Positions 60,101 to 63,998 of a stretch of 64,000 nucleotides of DNA are shown piece after piece. Source of the stretch: Hanleya hanleyi. Lineage: Eukaryota; Mollusca; Polyplacophora; Lepidopleurida; Hanleyidae. A model generated the notes under the pieces. The model made no database searches. It was not told the origin of the DNA and was given only the letters and a program-made list of their open reading frames with translations. The position numbers and the translations under genes were made by a program. Each line of letters starts with the position of its first letter. Position 1 is the stretch's first letter. Location: the NCBI GenBank assembly GCA_036873755.1, contig JAVTVY010020325.1, positions 1-64,000 on the forward strand, written 5' to 3'.

Positions 60101-62138
60101 CAGCTGAGATTTTATAGAATTAAGCGCAGATTTCATCCTTACGGTACTGGAGAGATGTTGGCCCAGCCACAATTATCATAATTCATGAAATGAAATTTGT
60201 ATGATTGACAGATATAAACTAGACCAAATTACAGATTAAAGATAGGCAAAACCGGACTACTAAGAAAAGATTCTTCATGCAATATTTCCTTCCTCTAAAG
60301 AGCTAATGCACTCATTTTGAATATATGCATTCTGTCAATTTGGTGGAAAAATTAATGAATCATGACAATCACTTTTCTATGAGATTCCTTCACATGTCGA
60401 ATTTTTGTTAACTGCTCAAAAACAAAACAGAAAGGGCAGCTGAAGACGCTGCCAAATGGGACGTCAAAGAGAGAGCGTCATGAATGCCACTGACATTACA
60501 CTAGAACTCATCCGAGCTTTCAAAACAGTGCCAGACATCAGACGCTATGATGCGTCATTTCATAATATCATGATATCACATCATCAGGTACTGAGTTTAG
60601 ATGCCTTTCTCTGTTTGGTTTTTGAGCATTTGACTAACATCAAACTTCCATAGCAGTCACATAGAAAAATAATTTCCGTAATTACTTACTTTTCCCAACA
60701 ATTTGACATCTCTGCATTATTTAAGTGTTATTTAATGCATATTTTCAAACTGAGTGGATAAATATTTTCAAACTGAATGAATAGATCTTTAATATTAAAA
60801 TGTTTATCACAGATCTGTTTGTACATTCCCTATGATCATATATATTACCCTACGAACAGCACTGGACAATCCATCACATTTCATTTCATCAGCGAATTTC
60901 TGGAGTACATTGATGAGAATCTGAAATCAACCAATCAAGGACAATGGGTAAAAGACTATTCCATTACTGAATTTAAGGCGGCGAAAGCAGAGTTGATTCG
61001 CCATAAACTTCATATTTCATGTGGATCATTCAAACAAAGGAACTGAATAAAGCTCGCACTTCAAGATAATCACAATACATGTACTAGATGAGAAATTGCC
61101 TGCTGAAAAAATGGTCAGTGAGATTGTGTACTTACACTTGTAGGTGTGGAGGAGGTTGAAACCACAGTCGTCAAACTGGCAACCAATATTTTCATGTGCT
61201 GTGGACTGATCAGCATGGGTCCAACCACATCACAAAAGGCCTGCAAGGAGAAATAACCATGCTCAAATTAAAACACAGAACAGAAGCTTGAAATAATGCA
61301 TCCCCTTTGACCTCAAAATGAACAAGTAGGCCTATTTGTTTTTCTTTCTCCATGGTTCAGCTATACTCTCTACTTGGTCACAACCCAATTCCTCTTACTG
61401 AGATATAACATGGTATCCTTGAGCAGCAGCAGTTATAATGTCAATATCTAATTAGTGGTCAGGTATATAATTTAACTTACGGCCAAAGAGTTGGCAAGGT
61501 TGTCAGTATAAGTTAACTCCTGGGGATGAAGGTCTCTGTCAGGTGAGTAGAATCCCGAGTAAAAAATCTAAAATGGTGAAAAAAGTATAGAAATTACAAA
61601 AGGTCCTCGGGATTGACAAGATTGAATCTGAAATAGCTAAAAAAAAATAAAATACAAACTTGAAGAGTACATGTAGCATTTCATGTTAGCACTCACACAT
61701 GCACAACCCCACTTTACAGGAGCACAAATAACCCCACTACATGGGCAGCCACATGGGCACTCAAATTTAACCTCACTATATGGGCACTATAGGAACAATT
61801 GGGATCAAATCACCCAAGTTTGTAAGCACAAATTTGCTTCAATGTTCTTTAACCAATACATTAAATCTATGTAAATTTGCATGTAAATTTGCTTCAATGT
61901 TCTTTAACCAATACATTAAATCTGTGTAAATGAAACTAAGTGTGCATCATAATTAATTATTAAAATGAACAGAGATTATTACAGTACAGTGTGGAAGGGT
62001 ACATGGACAAATGGAAGTACAGTGTGTGATATGGGGTAGTTAGTTGAACTTACCTGAAATAATGGCATAACCCCGTCCAGCAGATAAAATAGTCCACCAT
62101 GTACAATAGATTTTGTGTCGTGACTCTCAGCAACTTGA
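17573..62138 (-). CDS. Divergent IP3R-family intracellular calcium channel, C-terminal half, 29 exons (5' part outside window)
   Basis: Twenty-nine exons join in phase with GT-AG boundaries into about 1358 codons ending at TAA 17573-17575. IP3R and RyR proteins are tetrameric Ca2+ release channels of the endoplasmic reticulum. Family hallmarks seen: an RIH-associated-like stretch (MARICDGQHFDLQDYLREQ), six hydrophobic segments, a P-loop ending in GLIGDMFE, S6 with NIIFGIIVDTFSELRD, a zinc linker (CFVC then HHVRNEHNMW), and a YT..E.YV plus FFPLNRALCL block. EHNMW and the RA.L ending fit IP3R better than RyR. Oddities: the usual GGG before (I/V)GD is absent, the S5-P luminal loop is only about 15-20 residues, and the tail is a long RS/Asp/Pro-rich extension. 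The IP3-binding region would lie upstream, outside the window, so ligand gating cannot be judged. Vertebrate IP3Rs are about 2700 residues, so roughly half is here. Splice coordinates are read by eye. Confidence 0.9.
18137..19322. other. Intron 28 of the IP3R-like gene
   Basis: No repeat or ORF of note. Confidence 0.5.
19323..19460 (-). CDS. IP3R-like gene, exon 28 in window (coiled-coil start)
   Basis: 138 bp, phase 0 on both sides, donor gtaagtt. Reads LKKENYDFFPLNRALCLTDV (compare WFPRMRAMSL in IP3R), then SKIDDLLHQVTNIAHKQRED, the beginning of the C-terminal helical bundle. Confidence 0.9.
19532..21325. repeat. 1.8 kb minisatellite, unit near GATTCACTCTTCACTGTAAT
   Basis: About 65 units of two lengths, 25 bp (ATACAATGATTCACTC type) and 28 bp (ATACAATGTTGATTCACTC type), in the intron between exons 27 and 28. 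Higher-order blocks with ATACCTTCTCC recur near 19730-19900. Confidence 0.9.
21474..21593 (-). CDS. IP3R-like gene, exon 27 in window (zinc linker, histidine half)
   Basis: 120 bp, phase 0 on both sides. Reads GFDHHVRNEHNMWSYVFFMI then HLDDISESDYTALELYVGKL. It supplies the two histidines of the zinc site and the YT..E.YV block of IP3Rs. Confidence 0.92.
21844..21921 (-). CDS. IP3R-like gene, exon 26 in window (zinc linker, CxxC half)
   Basis: 78 bp, phase 0 on both sides. Reads WRAESDMKDTCFVCSRNSYD then FEHHGK. CFVC is the cysteine pair of the C2H2 linker zinc site of IP3R/RyR. Confidence 0.88.
22060..23690. repeat. 1.6 kb minisatellite, unit near CTGATATTGGACAACAAATA
   Basis: Units of about 36-40 bp (followed by GAAGAGGGGATACTATACTT). 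A 120 bp trimer with CAGTTATTGGACATAAATTG repeats three times at 22780-23130. Interrupted by a foreign segment at 23237-23490. Confidence 0.9.
23237..23490. mobile_element. Dispersed element inserted in the minisatellite
   Basis: About 255 bp, GC-richer than its surroundings, with TGCCTCAGTTAGTCGCCTCT, TTACGACAAGCTC and CCGGAAGCCCCGTGG. The sequence around TTACGACA looks SINE-like, but no polymerase III boxes or TSD were confirmed. Confidence 0.45.
23728..23880 (-). CDS. IP3R-like gene, exon 25 in window (S6 gate)
   Basis: 153 bp, phase 0 on both sides. Reads EMKIHEKLGSFENFWPVVLY, then S6 with TIGLNIIFGIIVDTFSELRD. This closely matches the IP3R S6 signature NLIFGVIIDTFADLR. Confidence 0.92.
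23970..24395. mobile_element. Foldback element, about 150 bp arms
   Basis: 23970-24125 and 24245-24395 are diverged reverse complements: AATAGACAAACTTACGAGC pairs with GAAGTTTGTCTATT, and CCAGAGCCTTTATCAAATGA pairs with TCATCTGATAAAGGCTCCGA. The loop is about 120 bp. MITE-like, intronic, noncoding. Confidence 0.7.
24396..26940. other. Remainder of intron 24 of the IP3R-like gene
   Basis: Holds a (GA)n tract near 25867-25882, a perfect 27 bp tandem duplication at 26414-26467, and poly-C (26203) and poly-G (26290) runs that could pair. No gene seen. Confidence 0.5.
26414..26467. repeat. Perfect 27 bp tandem duplication
   Basis: Two identical copies of a unit starting AAGCAGTCCCAAACAACATC. Confidence 0.85.
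26941..27116 (-). CDS. IP3R-like gene, exon 24 in window (S5 and pore loop)
   Basis: 176 bp, acceptor atttgcag, donor gtaagca. S5 is LLWVAVLGLVVIYLYALVGF. A short luminal loop (RASFDPSGQLYCDTLFHC) is followed by the P-loop CTVTIIRFGLIGDMFE. The canonical glycine triplet before (I/V)GD is missing. Confidence 0.9.
27651..27774 (-). CDS. IP3R-like gene, exon 23 in window (S3-S4)
   Basis: 124 bp, donor gtacaaa, ends phase 1. Reads VFLGLSIGGTVYHGYFFAFH, then LLNIVNNNQLLSGVIKAVTM. It parallels the IP3R segment LLFDLIYREETLFNVIKSVT and the S4-S5 coupling helix. Confidence 0.88.
28117..28225 (-). CDS. IP3R-like gene, exon 22 in window (S2-S3 loop, start of S3)
   Basis: 109 bp, acceptor atttgcag, donor gtgag. 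Charged loop RLCGKKVDNPEQQEKVDDNV, then VKFLSFTTFYYV entering the next membrane helix. Confidence 0.86.
29096..29257 (-). CDS. IP3R-like gene, exon 21 in window (S2)
   Basis: 162 bp, acceptor tttttcag. Reads PVPTITRITQDEYQICLWAL then GGLHNLFSLFVLISYFLS, a clear transmembrane helix (S2). Confidence 0.87.
29258..31009. other. Intron 20 of the IP3R-like gene, left part
   Basis: No gene. 30770-30965 looks like the leading part of the repeat family that continues at 31010. Confidence 0.4.
31010..31880. repeat. Tandem array with perfect DR1 motifs and GGACAGACGGAC tail
   Basis: About six units of 109-158 bp, each with TGACCTTTGACCT (starts 31042, 31160, 31269, 31380, 31516 and 31674), followed by a (GGACAGAC)n run at about 31803-31832 and a GC hairpin CCGCCTTTTGGGCGG at 31857. 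The layout recalls minisatellite-carrying non-autonomous elements of molluscs (pearl or Helentron-like). The class is inferred. Confidence 0.7.
31968..32540. repeat. Region with repeated TGACATTAGTAAC motif, including a perfect hairpin
   Basis: TGACATTAGTAACA and its complement meet head to head at 31972-32007. Further copies lie at about 32174, 32350, 32366 and 32525. The same motif bounds an element at 36468-36805. Confidence 0.55.
32753..32896 (-). CDS. IP3R-like gene, exon 20 in window (S1)
   Basis: 144 bp, acceptor gatgacag, donor gtaagtg. Contains the hydrophobic segment LLWNHGATLLSLAINILMLL (S1), then KDFGEIAPDRNSTEWDEIR. About 35 bases of its start plus its acceptor are tandemly copied upstream (32897-33200 and 33470-33690). 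Confidence 0.87.
32897..33200. repeat. Minisatellite derived from the exon 20 acceptor
   Basis: About five units of 55-60 bp (AGCACCATGATTCCACAA, AACCTGTCATCAACAATAAA) that match the first bases of exon 20 plus its 3' splice site. Confidence 0.85.
33470..33690. repeat. Second block of exon 20 acceptor repeats
   Basis: Four units of 39-57 bp carrying GTAGCACCATGATTTAACAG and TAACCTGTTATCAACAATAA, a later and more homogeneous variant of the 32897-33200 repeat. Confidence 0.8.
34119..34288 (-). CDS. IP3R-like gene, exon 19 in window (pre-S1 linker)
   Basis: 170 bp, acceptor ttgcacag, donor gtgagtg, ends phase 2. Reads NILREEVKEKLKWSVDRSSP, then WTRDIMKDITYQRKILNNPI and IFFTKG, leading directly into the first membrane segment. 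Confidence 0.87.
34910..35270. repeat. Dispersed repeat of the GGGGCATAACTCTG family
   Basis: Tandem-like segments with GAGGGGCATAACTCTGTAAA and TTCTAAAATTTGGTAACTGT, ending in an AGATGAATGGACAGATC tail. Relative of 14494-14840. Confidence 0.5.
35342..35460 (-). CDS. IP3R-like gene, exon 18 in window
   Basis: 119 bp, acceptor tttaatag, donor gtaac. Reads IIITADQQRALGYFKKNSQS then IELIKDNMLQKVNFRVRNK, corresponding to the IP3R stretch SQIEIVRQDRSMEQIVFPVP before S1. Confidence 0.87.
35701..35803 (-). CDS. IP3R-like gene, exon 17 in window
   Basis: 103 bp, acceptor tttttcag, donor gtaagta, ends phase 1. Reads KKKKSALKEMMMEAGFQFYN and ends LDIDPNLNQ, in the IP3R interval that carries VGHNIYILALQLSRHN. 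Confidence 0.85.
36101..36274 (-). CDS. IP3R-like gene, exon 16 in window
   Basis: 174 bp, phase 0 on both sides, donor gtgagta. Reads EVKDTLDKPALYRLITECYE and ends ASIGGSLLQGVV. Confidence 0.85.
36468..36805. mobile_element. MITE-like segment with about 22 bp inverted ends
   Basis: Ends AAAAATGACATTAGCAACAT and its complement ATGTTGCTAATGTCATTTTT. Two further copies of the end motif, also inverted, lie at 36945-36985. Noncoding. Confidence 0.6.
37531..37614 (-). CDS. IP3R-like gene, exon 15 in window
   Basis: 84 bp, phase 0 on both sides, acceptor tgatag, donor gtaac. Reads VWELRQMIGTLIVSLIEENG then PMASQVAK, matching the helix where IP3Rs read LLLALMES. Confidence 0.83.
38039..38140 (-). 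CDS. IP3R-like gene, exon 14 in window
   Basis: 102 bp, phase 0 on both sides, acceptor tatgcag, donor gtcag. Reads GNQENRSVIYDRKVVDYINF and ends TDCPGEK. Position and the GNQE start match the conserved GPCxxNQ neighbourhood of the family. Confidence 0.85.
38477..38626 (-). CDS. IP3R-like gene, exon 13 in window (RIH-associated-like)
   Basis: 150 bp, phase 0 on both sides. Reads DYLREQPDNVKSFNIVGEIA and ends QLFSTLNEFCS. Its acceptor (ttttgacag before GACTAT) is repeated many times in the adjacent minisatellite at 38627-38995. Confidence 0.87.
38627..38995. repeat. Minisatellite derived from the exon 13 acceptor
   Basis: About 17 units of 18-25 bp, consensus TCCTGTCAAAGATAACAAAT. On the minus strand each reads TTATCTTTGACAG then GACTA, the same junction as the real exon 13 acceptor (TTATTTTGACAG then GACTAT). 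Confidence 0.85.
39240..39720. repeat. Degenerate tandem repeat with GGTCAAGGTCAG motifs and GACGGACAGACAGAC tail
   Basis: Three to four monomers of about 130 bp (AAATAGGTCAAGGTCAGTCA, AATAGGCTTCT, CATCACCAG) ending at ACAGACGGACAGACAGAC near 39682. Confidence 0.6.
40208..40342 (-). CDS. IP3R-like gene, exon 12 in window (start of RIH-associated-like region)
   Basis: 135 bp, phase 0 on both sides. Reads DEHEGGSNQDETNLSDILDY, then DLVLKVMARICDGQHFDLQ, which corresponds to the start of the RIH-associated domain of IP3R/RyR channels. Confidence 0.87.
40740..41520. repeat. 48 bp minisatellite with an open frame through it
   Basis: About 15 units of CATGAATTAGACTTGATCTT plus CACAAGTACTTGACATGCTG plus GGGTCCCA, some with a 12 bp spacer (CATACAGTACCA type). 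Because 48 and 12 are multiples of three, a 280-codon minus-strand frame stays open (CQVLVKIKSNSCGTPA repeated). Between exons 11 and 12. Confidence 0.9.
41521..42784. other. Intron 11 of the IP3R-like gene, no further feature
   Basis: AT-rich, no ORF or repeat supported. Confidence 0.5.
42785..42943 (-). CDS. IP3R-like gene, exon 11 in window (acceptor ambiguous)
   Basis: Lysine-rich linker ending AEIELMDLKVTVE at donor gtaag, phase 0. The acceptor gcacgacag before CCC keeps phase and gives PTPQQKRKKSWKSKPADTKK. An alternative cag 15 bases further in is also in phase. Low sequence complexity makes this the least certain exon start. Confidence 0.65.
43481..43815. repeat. Near-perfect 27 bp minisatellite
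   Basis: Twelve or more copies of GAATTCTGTGCTCCTGAGCT then CTATAGT with almost no divergence. All three-base frames stay open on both strands. Each unit holds an EcoRI and a SacI site. Confidence 0.95.
44335..44385 (-). CDS. IP3R-like gene, exon 10 in window
   Basis: Short 51 bp exon, phase 0 on both sides, acceptor ctttctag, donor gtaagc. Reads QVVVYESFLRKEKLNGW. Confidence 0.75.
44581..44680 (-). CDS. IP3R-like gene, exon 9 in window
   Basis: 100 bp, acceptor gtttcag, donor gtacag. Completes a Lys codon with the previous exon and reads RSLLAQHEARLKEASANLGN then FQTSITVGKKALQ. The preceding intron, about 8.4 kb, contains the DIRS-like element. Confidence 0.82.
44681..46438. other. Intron 8 of the IP3R-like gene, part left of the DIRS element
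   Basis: AT-rich, no gene or clear repeat recognised. Confidence 0.5.
46439..46735. repeat. Left inverted terminal repeat of DIRS-like element 2
   Basis: Starts TATTAAACATTTATAAACAA. The following CTCCCCAGGGAGTCATCTCC block and GATATAAAAGCCAGCTCCCA are exactly complementary to 52780-52960. Confidence 0.9.
46803..46893. repeat. Internal complementary region of DIRS-like element 2
   Basis: The complement of the left end (ATCAAAGCAGGTTTGGTTTG to AATGTTTAATA) is fused to the complement of the right end (TTTATTGCCCAAACCGACAC to CTGCTTTGATTTATGCC). Confidence 0.85.
46968..48520. repeat. Tandem duplication of about 0.7-0.9 kb inside DIRS-like element 2
   Basis: 46968-47500 is repeated at 47841-48520 (shared AAGACACAATAATATTCAAC, AAGTGGCTACTTATCTTG, GGAATCTTGCCAGGAATGAG, TGGTACGCCCTCGTACCAAA), with about 230 extra bases at 47914-48145 in the second copy and a deletion near 48350. 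Confidence 0.75.
48820..49728 (-). pseudogene. DIRS tyrosine recombinase (element 2)
   Basis: Reads LHRDKKFQISTIEGYRSALA, RQLLPKWDIGVVL, then SIKAVAYKTVFLAAFALASR, SRVSFRPIPVFIAKNESVRL, FLSLRPSATRDITKNTIASW, a frameshift in the box II QEIR region caused by an 11-base deletion relative to element 1, then STFTNFYLRDMSVQSDRVTM and stop at 48820. FYLRD carries the probable catalytic Tyr. Confidence 0.75.
49729..52073. other. Degenerate middle of DIRS-like element 2
   Basis: No RT or RNase H motif could be recognised. A tRNA-like 5' half (TCTCCGTGGCGCAATCGG near 50968, similar to tRNA-Asn) is present without a B box or 3' half. Confidence 0.45.
52074..52628 (-). CDS. Gag-like ORF N-terminus of DIRS-like element 2
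   Basis: 184 codons from ATG 52628. Starts MSEYSVPIPSNSCHACGRIS, followed by paired CxxC/CxxH motifs (TRCFVCKDKICYRNNTCNEC then VSWDNDTW), the N-terminal zinc-knuckle arrangement seen in DIRS ORF1 proteins, then an acidic, Pro/Ser-rich region SPVPSSGSGEDIPPSGTVVQ. SGTV-type sequence is shared with element 1 gag. It stops early at 52074 compared with the element 1 gag, so it is probably truncated. Confidence 0.65.
   Translation of the reverse strand: MSEYSVPIPSNSCHACGRISTRLDAHTRCFVCKDKICYRNNTCNECVSWDNDTWKNYAQARRSYLLQASENPDLSEVDRRVVEISLVEDIKINQDLGPGLDLSRNTRSPVPSSGSGEDIPPSGTVVQQGNSGVLDSLVSSGLALSGGLGKPVPLFSQTMARSCRSDHSIVPVGQRNLISPCVLC
52766..53035. repeat. Right inverted terminal repeat of DIRS-like element 2
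   Basis: Complement of 46439-46735, ending CAGGTGTCGGTTTGGGCAAT then AAATA at 53035. Confidence 0.9.
53050..53147 (-). CDS. IP3R-like gene, exon 8 in window
   Basis: 98 bp, acceptor tttcag, donor gtgagta. Reads KTLLDYFLSTREEVFFMAVR then DRMQISTNSIKE. Only about 14 bp of intron separate its donor from the end of the DIRS-like element at 53035. Confidence 0.87.
53235..54347. repeat. Satellite with unit ATCGATTACAAAGCTTTAAC, left block
   Basis: Units alternate between about 29 bp (…TAGTCATATTC) and 34 bp (…TACAGTCATATTC), many with HindIII (AAGCTT) and ClaI (ATCGAT) sites. It continues after the inserted transposon at 55649-56505. Confidence 0.92.
54348..55648. mobile_element. 1.3 kb TIR transposon inserted in the satellite
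   Basis: Ends CAGGGTTATATCC and, reverse-complemented, CAGGGTTAGATCT, giving about 11 of 13 matching terminal bases. Flanked by TCATC at 54343-54347 and 55649-55653, a 5 bp duplication of the satellite sequence. The CAGGG terminus is hAT-like, although hAT usually gives 8 bp TSDs. Internally duplicated GC-rich blocks (GGGGCCGCCTAGGC at about 54437 and 54750). Non-autonomous apart from the short ORF at 55005. Confidence 0.8.
55005..55256 (-). CDS. Short ORF in the TIR transposon, unknown
   Basis: 83 codons starting MAGQKGRSGGNTKGSGRTRG, then GHLKKKIKEDEGSDCHNVDV and CCAAGIENTGQADVEHDMEN. Basic start and acidic end, with GC content and CpG-rich upstream sequence unlike the surroundings. Possibly the 5' end of a lost transposase gene. 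Not recognised. Confidence 0.3.
   Translation of the reverse strand: MAGQKGRSGGNTKGSGRTRGCGVLAGHLKKKIKEDEGSDCHNVDVLFARCCAAGIENTGQADVEHDMENDAGIEAGTNYVQPV
55649..56505. repeat. Satellite with unit ATCGATTACTAAGCTTTAAC, right block
   Basis: The same array as 53235-54347, split by the transposon. Runs up to about 40 bp before exon 7. Confidence 0.92.
56546..56702 (-). CDS. IP3R-like gene, exon 7 in window
   Basis: 157 bp. Reads QVSHIRDVQNAINAHDVINK then VLPHLARRNDDIAREVLAFM and ends LYNANRDVQ. It resembles the helical-repeat segment of IP3Rs that precedes the STREE block of the next exon. Confidence 0.87.
57113..57271 (-). CDS. IP3R-like gene, exon 6 in window
   Basis: 159 bp, acceptor ctttttcag, donor gtcagt. 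Reads ISAKRIRQMIPSTPHQEELD then IKCLQILRTLIQNEERKLPD, an armadillo-like helical segment of the type found in the IP3R/RyR cytosolic bridge. Confidence 0.85.
57450..58835. repeat. Tandem array of about 150 bp monomers in 295 bp dimers, GGACGGACGGACAGAC tail
   Basis: Nine or so monomers with GCATAAATTAAAGATGGCCG, TACCAAATTTTACAT and TACCAAGTTTCATATAGAAC. The last monomers carry CAGATTCAATAGGGTTCTGG and lead into GACGGACAGACGGACGGACG at about 58793-58813. Confidence 0.85.
58839..59072. mobile_element. Miniature foldback DIRS-like element, about 235 bp
   Basis: Begins with the DIRS left end (TTAAACATTTATAAACAATG) and ends with the right end (AGGTGTAGATTTGAGCAATA). Between them is a near-perfect hairpin: 58882-58935 (CCACCCACTTGATC, TTGTCTACCAACA) against 59000-59053. 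No coding capacity. Located in intron 5 right after the array tail at 58835. Confidence 0.8.
59444..59582 (-). CDS. IP3R-like gene, exon 5 in window
   Basis: 139 bp. Acceptor tgttgtag is followed by AG, which completes a Glu codon with the previous exon. Reads YTDVGSNEELPLGEEFQNLV and ends KLLVSAL. Donor gtaagtc. Confidence 0.82.
59943..60072 (-). CDS. IP3R-like gene, exon 4 in window
   Basis: 130 bp, starts phase 0 and ends phase 1, donor gtgagta. Reads GNMEYYAHEIELNAKLTTFA and ends LKFKSKR. Confidence 0.82.
60073..61135. other. Intron 3 of the IP3R-like gene, no feature supported
   Basis: Two plus-strand frames of 65 and 89 codons (60456-60653, 60777-61046) have no recognisable domain. 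Confidence 0.4.
61136..61240 (-). CDS. IP3R-like gene, exon 3 in window
   Basis: 105 bp, phase 0 on both sides, acceptor tgcag and donor gtaagta. Reads AFCDVVGPMLISPQHMKILV and ends STSSTPTS. Helical linker region. Confidence 0.8.
61481..61567 (-). CDS. IP3R-like gene, exon 2 in window
   Basis: 87 bp, phase 0 on both sides, donor gtaagtt. Reads IFYSGFYSPDRDLHPQEL then TYTDNLANSLA. Confidence 0.8.
62054..62138 (-). CDS. IP3R-like gene, exon 1 in window
   Basis: Acceptor ...cccttag on the minus strand and donor gtaagtt. It starts with one base of a split codon and reads QVAESHDTKSIVHGGLFYLL, ending MPLFQ in phase 0. I found no convincing upstream exon before the mobile-element genes at 62.9 kb. 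Confidence 0.75.
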
Positions 62139-62906
62139 CTAAGGGACAAGAAATATAAAAAAATATGAGTTCACTAGTCATGTCTGTATGCAGATATTGC
62201 TGATTAATCCAATGATTGAGGCACTTGAATAACTTACAGATTCCAACTTTTCTTCAAACATTATGATGGTCAATGGTGAAGGGGAGGCAACTCTCAGTGT
62301 TAAAAATCAGGATTACAAACATTGGACTACACCTCCCATAGCAGGACTCGGACCACTAAAAAAAAGTCCCTAGCCGTTAACCCCTCTAAATAACCTCTGC
62401 CATAGAGGACAAGTTTTTGTGCTGATTTTTTCCCCAGCTTCCTTTTGATAATGAGACAAGGGCTTGCATGGCCAAAATTAAGCATGACAAGTGCCCTTTT
62501 GAGTTGTGACTTTTATTTTGAATTCACTGCATAATTCATGCCAGTCTGAGGCACTATATGCAGGTGCGTAGACTCTGCTTTTTGGAGGTAAGTTATTCGC
62601 CGGAAGTACAGTGCTTGCCAACAGGACGCTCTGGCTCGAAATTTTCATGGGCGACCCCCGCCAAGAAGTAGATGGCGATGCAGGACTTGAATGGAACTAC
62701 AAACTGCCAGGAGATGAAAGTCCAAAAATAATTAATAAATCAGCCATGTGCAGTTTCATTAACATGGCCGTCAATGTAAATTTAATAGTGGTCCGAGCCC
62801 TAAAAGCGTAAACACAGAATACATATGTCACCGGTTCAGGTAAGTCATACGAGGAGGCTGGATGACAATCTGTCACTGATGTCAATTTCATAGTTTAGTG
62901 ATAAAG
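62139..62906. other. Flank upstream of the endonuclease ORF; probably also intron of the IP3R-like gene
   Basis: Contains a 66-codon plus-strand frame (62611-62811) ending shortly before the endonuclease start, without known motifs. If the IP3R-like gene continues rightward, the endonuclease locus is intronic. Confidence 0.35.
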
Positions 62907-63323
62907 ATGGCGGAGTTGTATACCACGTGGAGAGCAAAATATTTCGAAAAAATTAATTATAATAGCCAATTAGGCTCGAATGGAGCATGTTTACTGTGGA
63001 CTGGGGTGCAGAAGAAGCAGCCACCCCATTATGGAGTGATTAATATCCAGCCTTTTGGAAAGAAAACATGGAGAATAATTCACGTTCATCGTTTGAAATT
63101 TATTTTGCATCATAATATAAATTTAGAAGAATTCACCAGTGACATAAGCCACTTATGTCATCAGCCAAGTTGTCACAATATTGCACACCTGAGTGCAGAA
63201 GTCAGTTTTGTTAATAATCAGAGACAGAGGTGTAGGGCCATGGAGAAATGTTCAGGCCATGTATTTTTGGGTAAACAGTATCCAGATTGTTTGTTCAGGG
63301 TCACACCTGAATTCACGCGTTAA
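62907..63323 (+). CDS. I-PpoI-like His-Cys box (zinc-binding loop) endonuclease, 138 aa
   Basis: The first ATG in frame is 62907 (AAAGATGG context); stop TAA 63321-63323. The core SHLCHQPSCHNIAHLSAE then VNNQRQRC matches the zinc-binding loop region of His-Cys box homing endonucleases. Counting from that Met: His82 (catalytic equivalent), Cys84, Cys89, His94 (zinc 1, spacings +2, +5, +5 as I-PpoI His98, Cys100, Cys105, His110), Asn103 (+9, metal-binding Asn119 equivalent), Cys109, Cys115, His118 and Cys128 (second zinc, looser spacing), with Cys28 as probable fourth ligand of zinc 1. I-PpoI numbering is from memory. These are nucleases that cut DNA; in animals such domains sit in repetitive mobile genes. 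The ORF is intact, has no introns, and its last 72 bases overlap a convergent transposon-type ORF. Homing, transposition or a domesticated role cannot be told apart here. Confidence 0.75.
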   Translation: MAELYTTWRAKYFEKINYNSQLGSNGACLLWTGVQKKQPPHYGVINIQPFGKKTWRIIHVHRLKFILHHNINLEEFTSDISHLCHQPSCHNIAHLSAEVSFVNNQRQRCRAMEKCSGHVFLGKQYPDCLFRVTPEFTR

Positions 63324-63998
63324 CAGGTGAGTCCGACACATCAGGGGAGACAACTCTTGTTCTTTTAGGATAATATGGTCTTTCTCAAAGTCAGGCATGT
63401 GTTTGCCAAGCTGTCTTTTCTTGTAGCCTTCTCTTCTTTCTTTTGCCTTATCCGCATCGGTTTTAGCTTTCTTAGCTTTTATATAGTTTTTAAGTTTAAT
63501 TGCTTTATTGTGGATTTTTCTTCTTTTAACCTCTGGCCTCTGTTTATATGATCTTTCATAATCGCATTGCTTTTGTATCTGTTGTAGGTTTTTGCAGGCA
63601 GATGAGCCAGTTTCTAGGGGTGCACGGAGTGCTTCAAGTTTCTTATGCTGTGATGTTCCTTCACCGAGATTCAGTTTTAAGACTGTGGATCCAGCTCTCG
63701 CTGCCGCATTGGTAGGAAAGTTCACATTTTTTGACAGTGAGGCACAGAATGCCCTGTTTGTTCCTTCTGACTTACATGTGTTTGAAAGATGGTTTCAAGG
63801 GCTGGCTGCTGCATGCAATTTCATATTCAATATTTTTCGCACCAGTATTCTGTCATTGTCATCCAAATTTAACCACTTGATGTTGTTTGCACTCAGACTT
63901 CTAGATTTCTTCCACCAACTAGTATTAACCCCTCCACCACAAACTATAGCATGCCTTCTACAACTTCCACAGTTTCCATCATAACAGTCAATTGTTGC
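63252..63998 (-). pseudogene. C-terminal part of a transposon-type protein of unnamed family, one in-frame stop
   Basis: Minus-strand frame entering from beyond the right edge. Near 63.98 kb it reads DCYDGNCGSCRRHAIVCGGG with paired cysteines, then WWKKSRSLSANNIKWLNLDD, a TGA at 63797-63795 where related copies seem to have Trp, then GTNRAFCASLSKNVNFPTNA, ARAGSTVLKLN, CDYERSYKQRPEVKRRK and a lysine-rich tail to the stop at 63252. The pattern (Cys-rich knuckle, NRxxxATLPKN-like block, SYxxRPxxKRKR tail) recurs, to my recollection, in multicopy proteins of mollusc and cnidarian genomes that look transposon-borne. The function is not established. The true C terminus could be earlier or spliced. 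Confidence 0.55.

Noticed and set aside
62223..62290. Additional IP3R-like exon upstream of exon 1 (donor-like GTAAGTTATT)
   Set aside because: The only frame compatible with exon 1 contains a TAA and would leave a micro-exon, so it is not supported.
63592..63984. Plus-strand 130-codon frame
   Set aside because: Antisense shadow of the transposon-type minus-strand frame, which has the Cys knuckle and conserved blocks.
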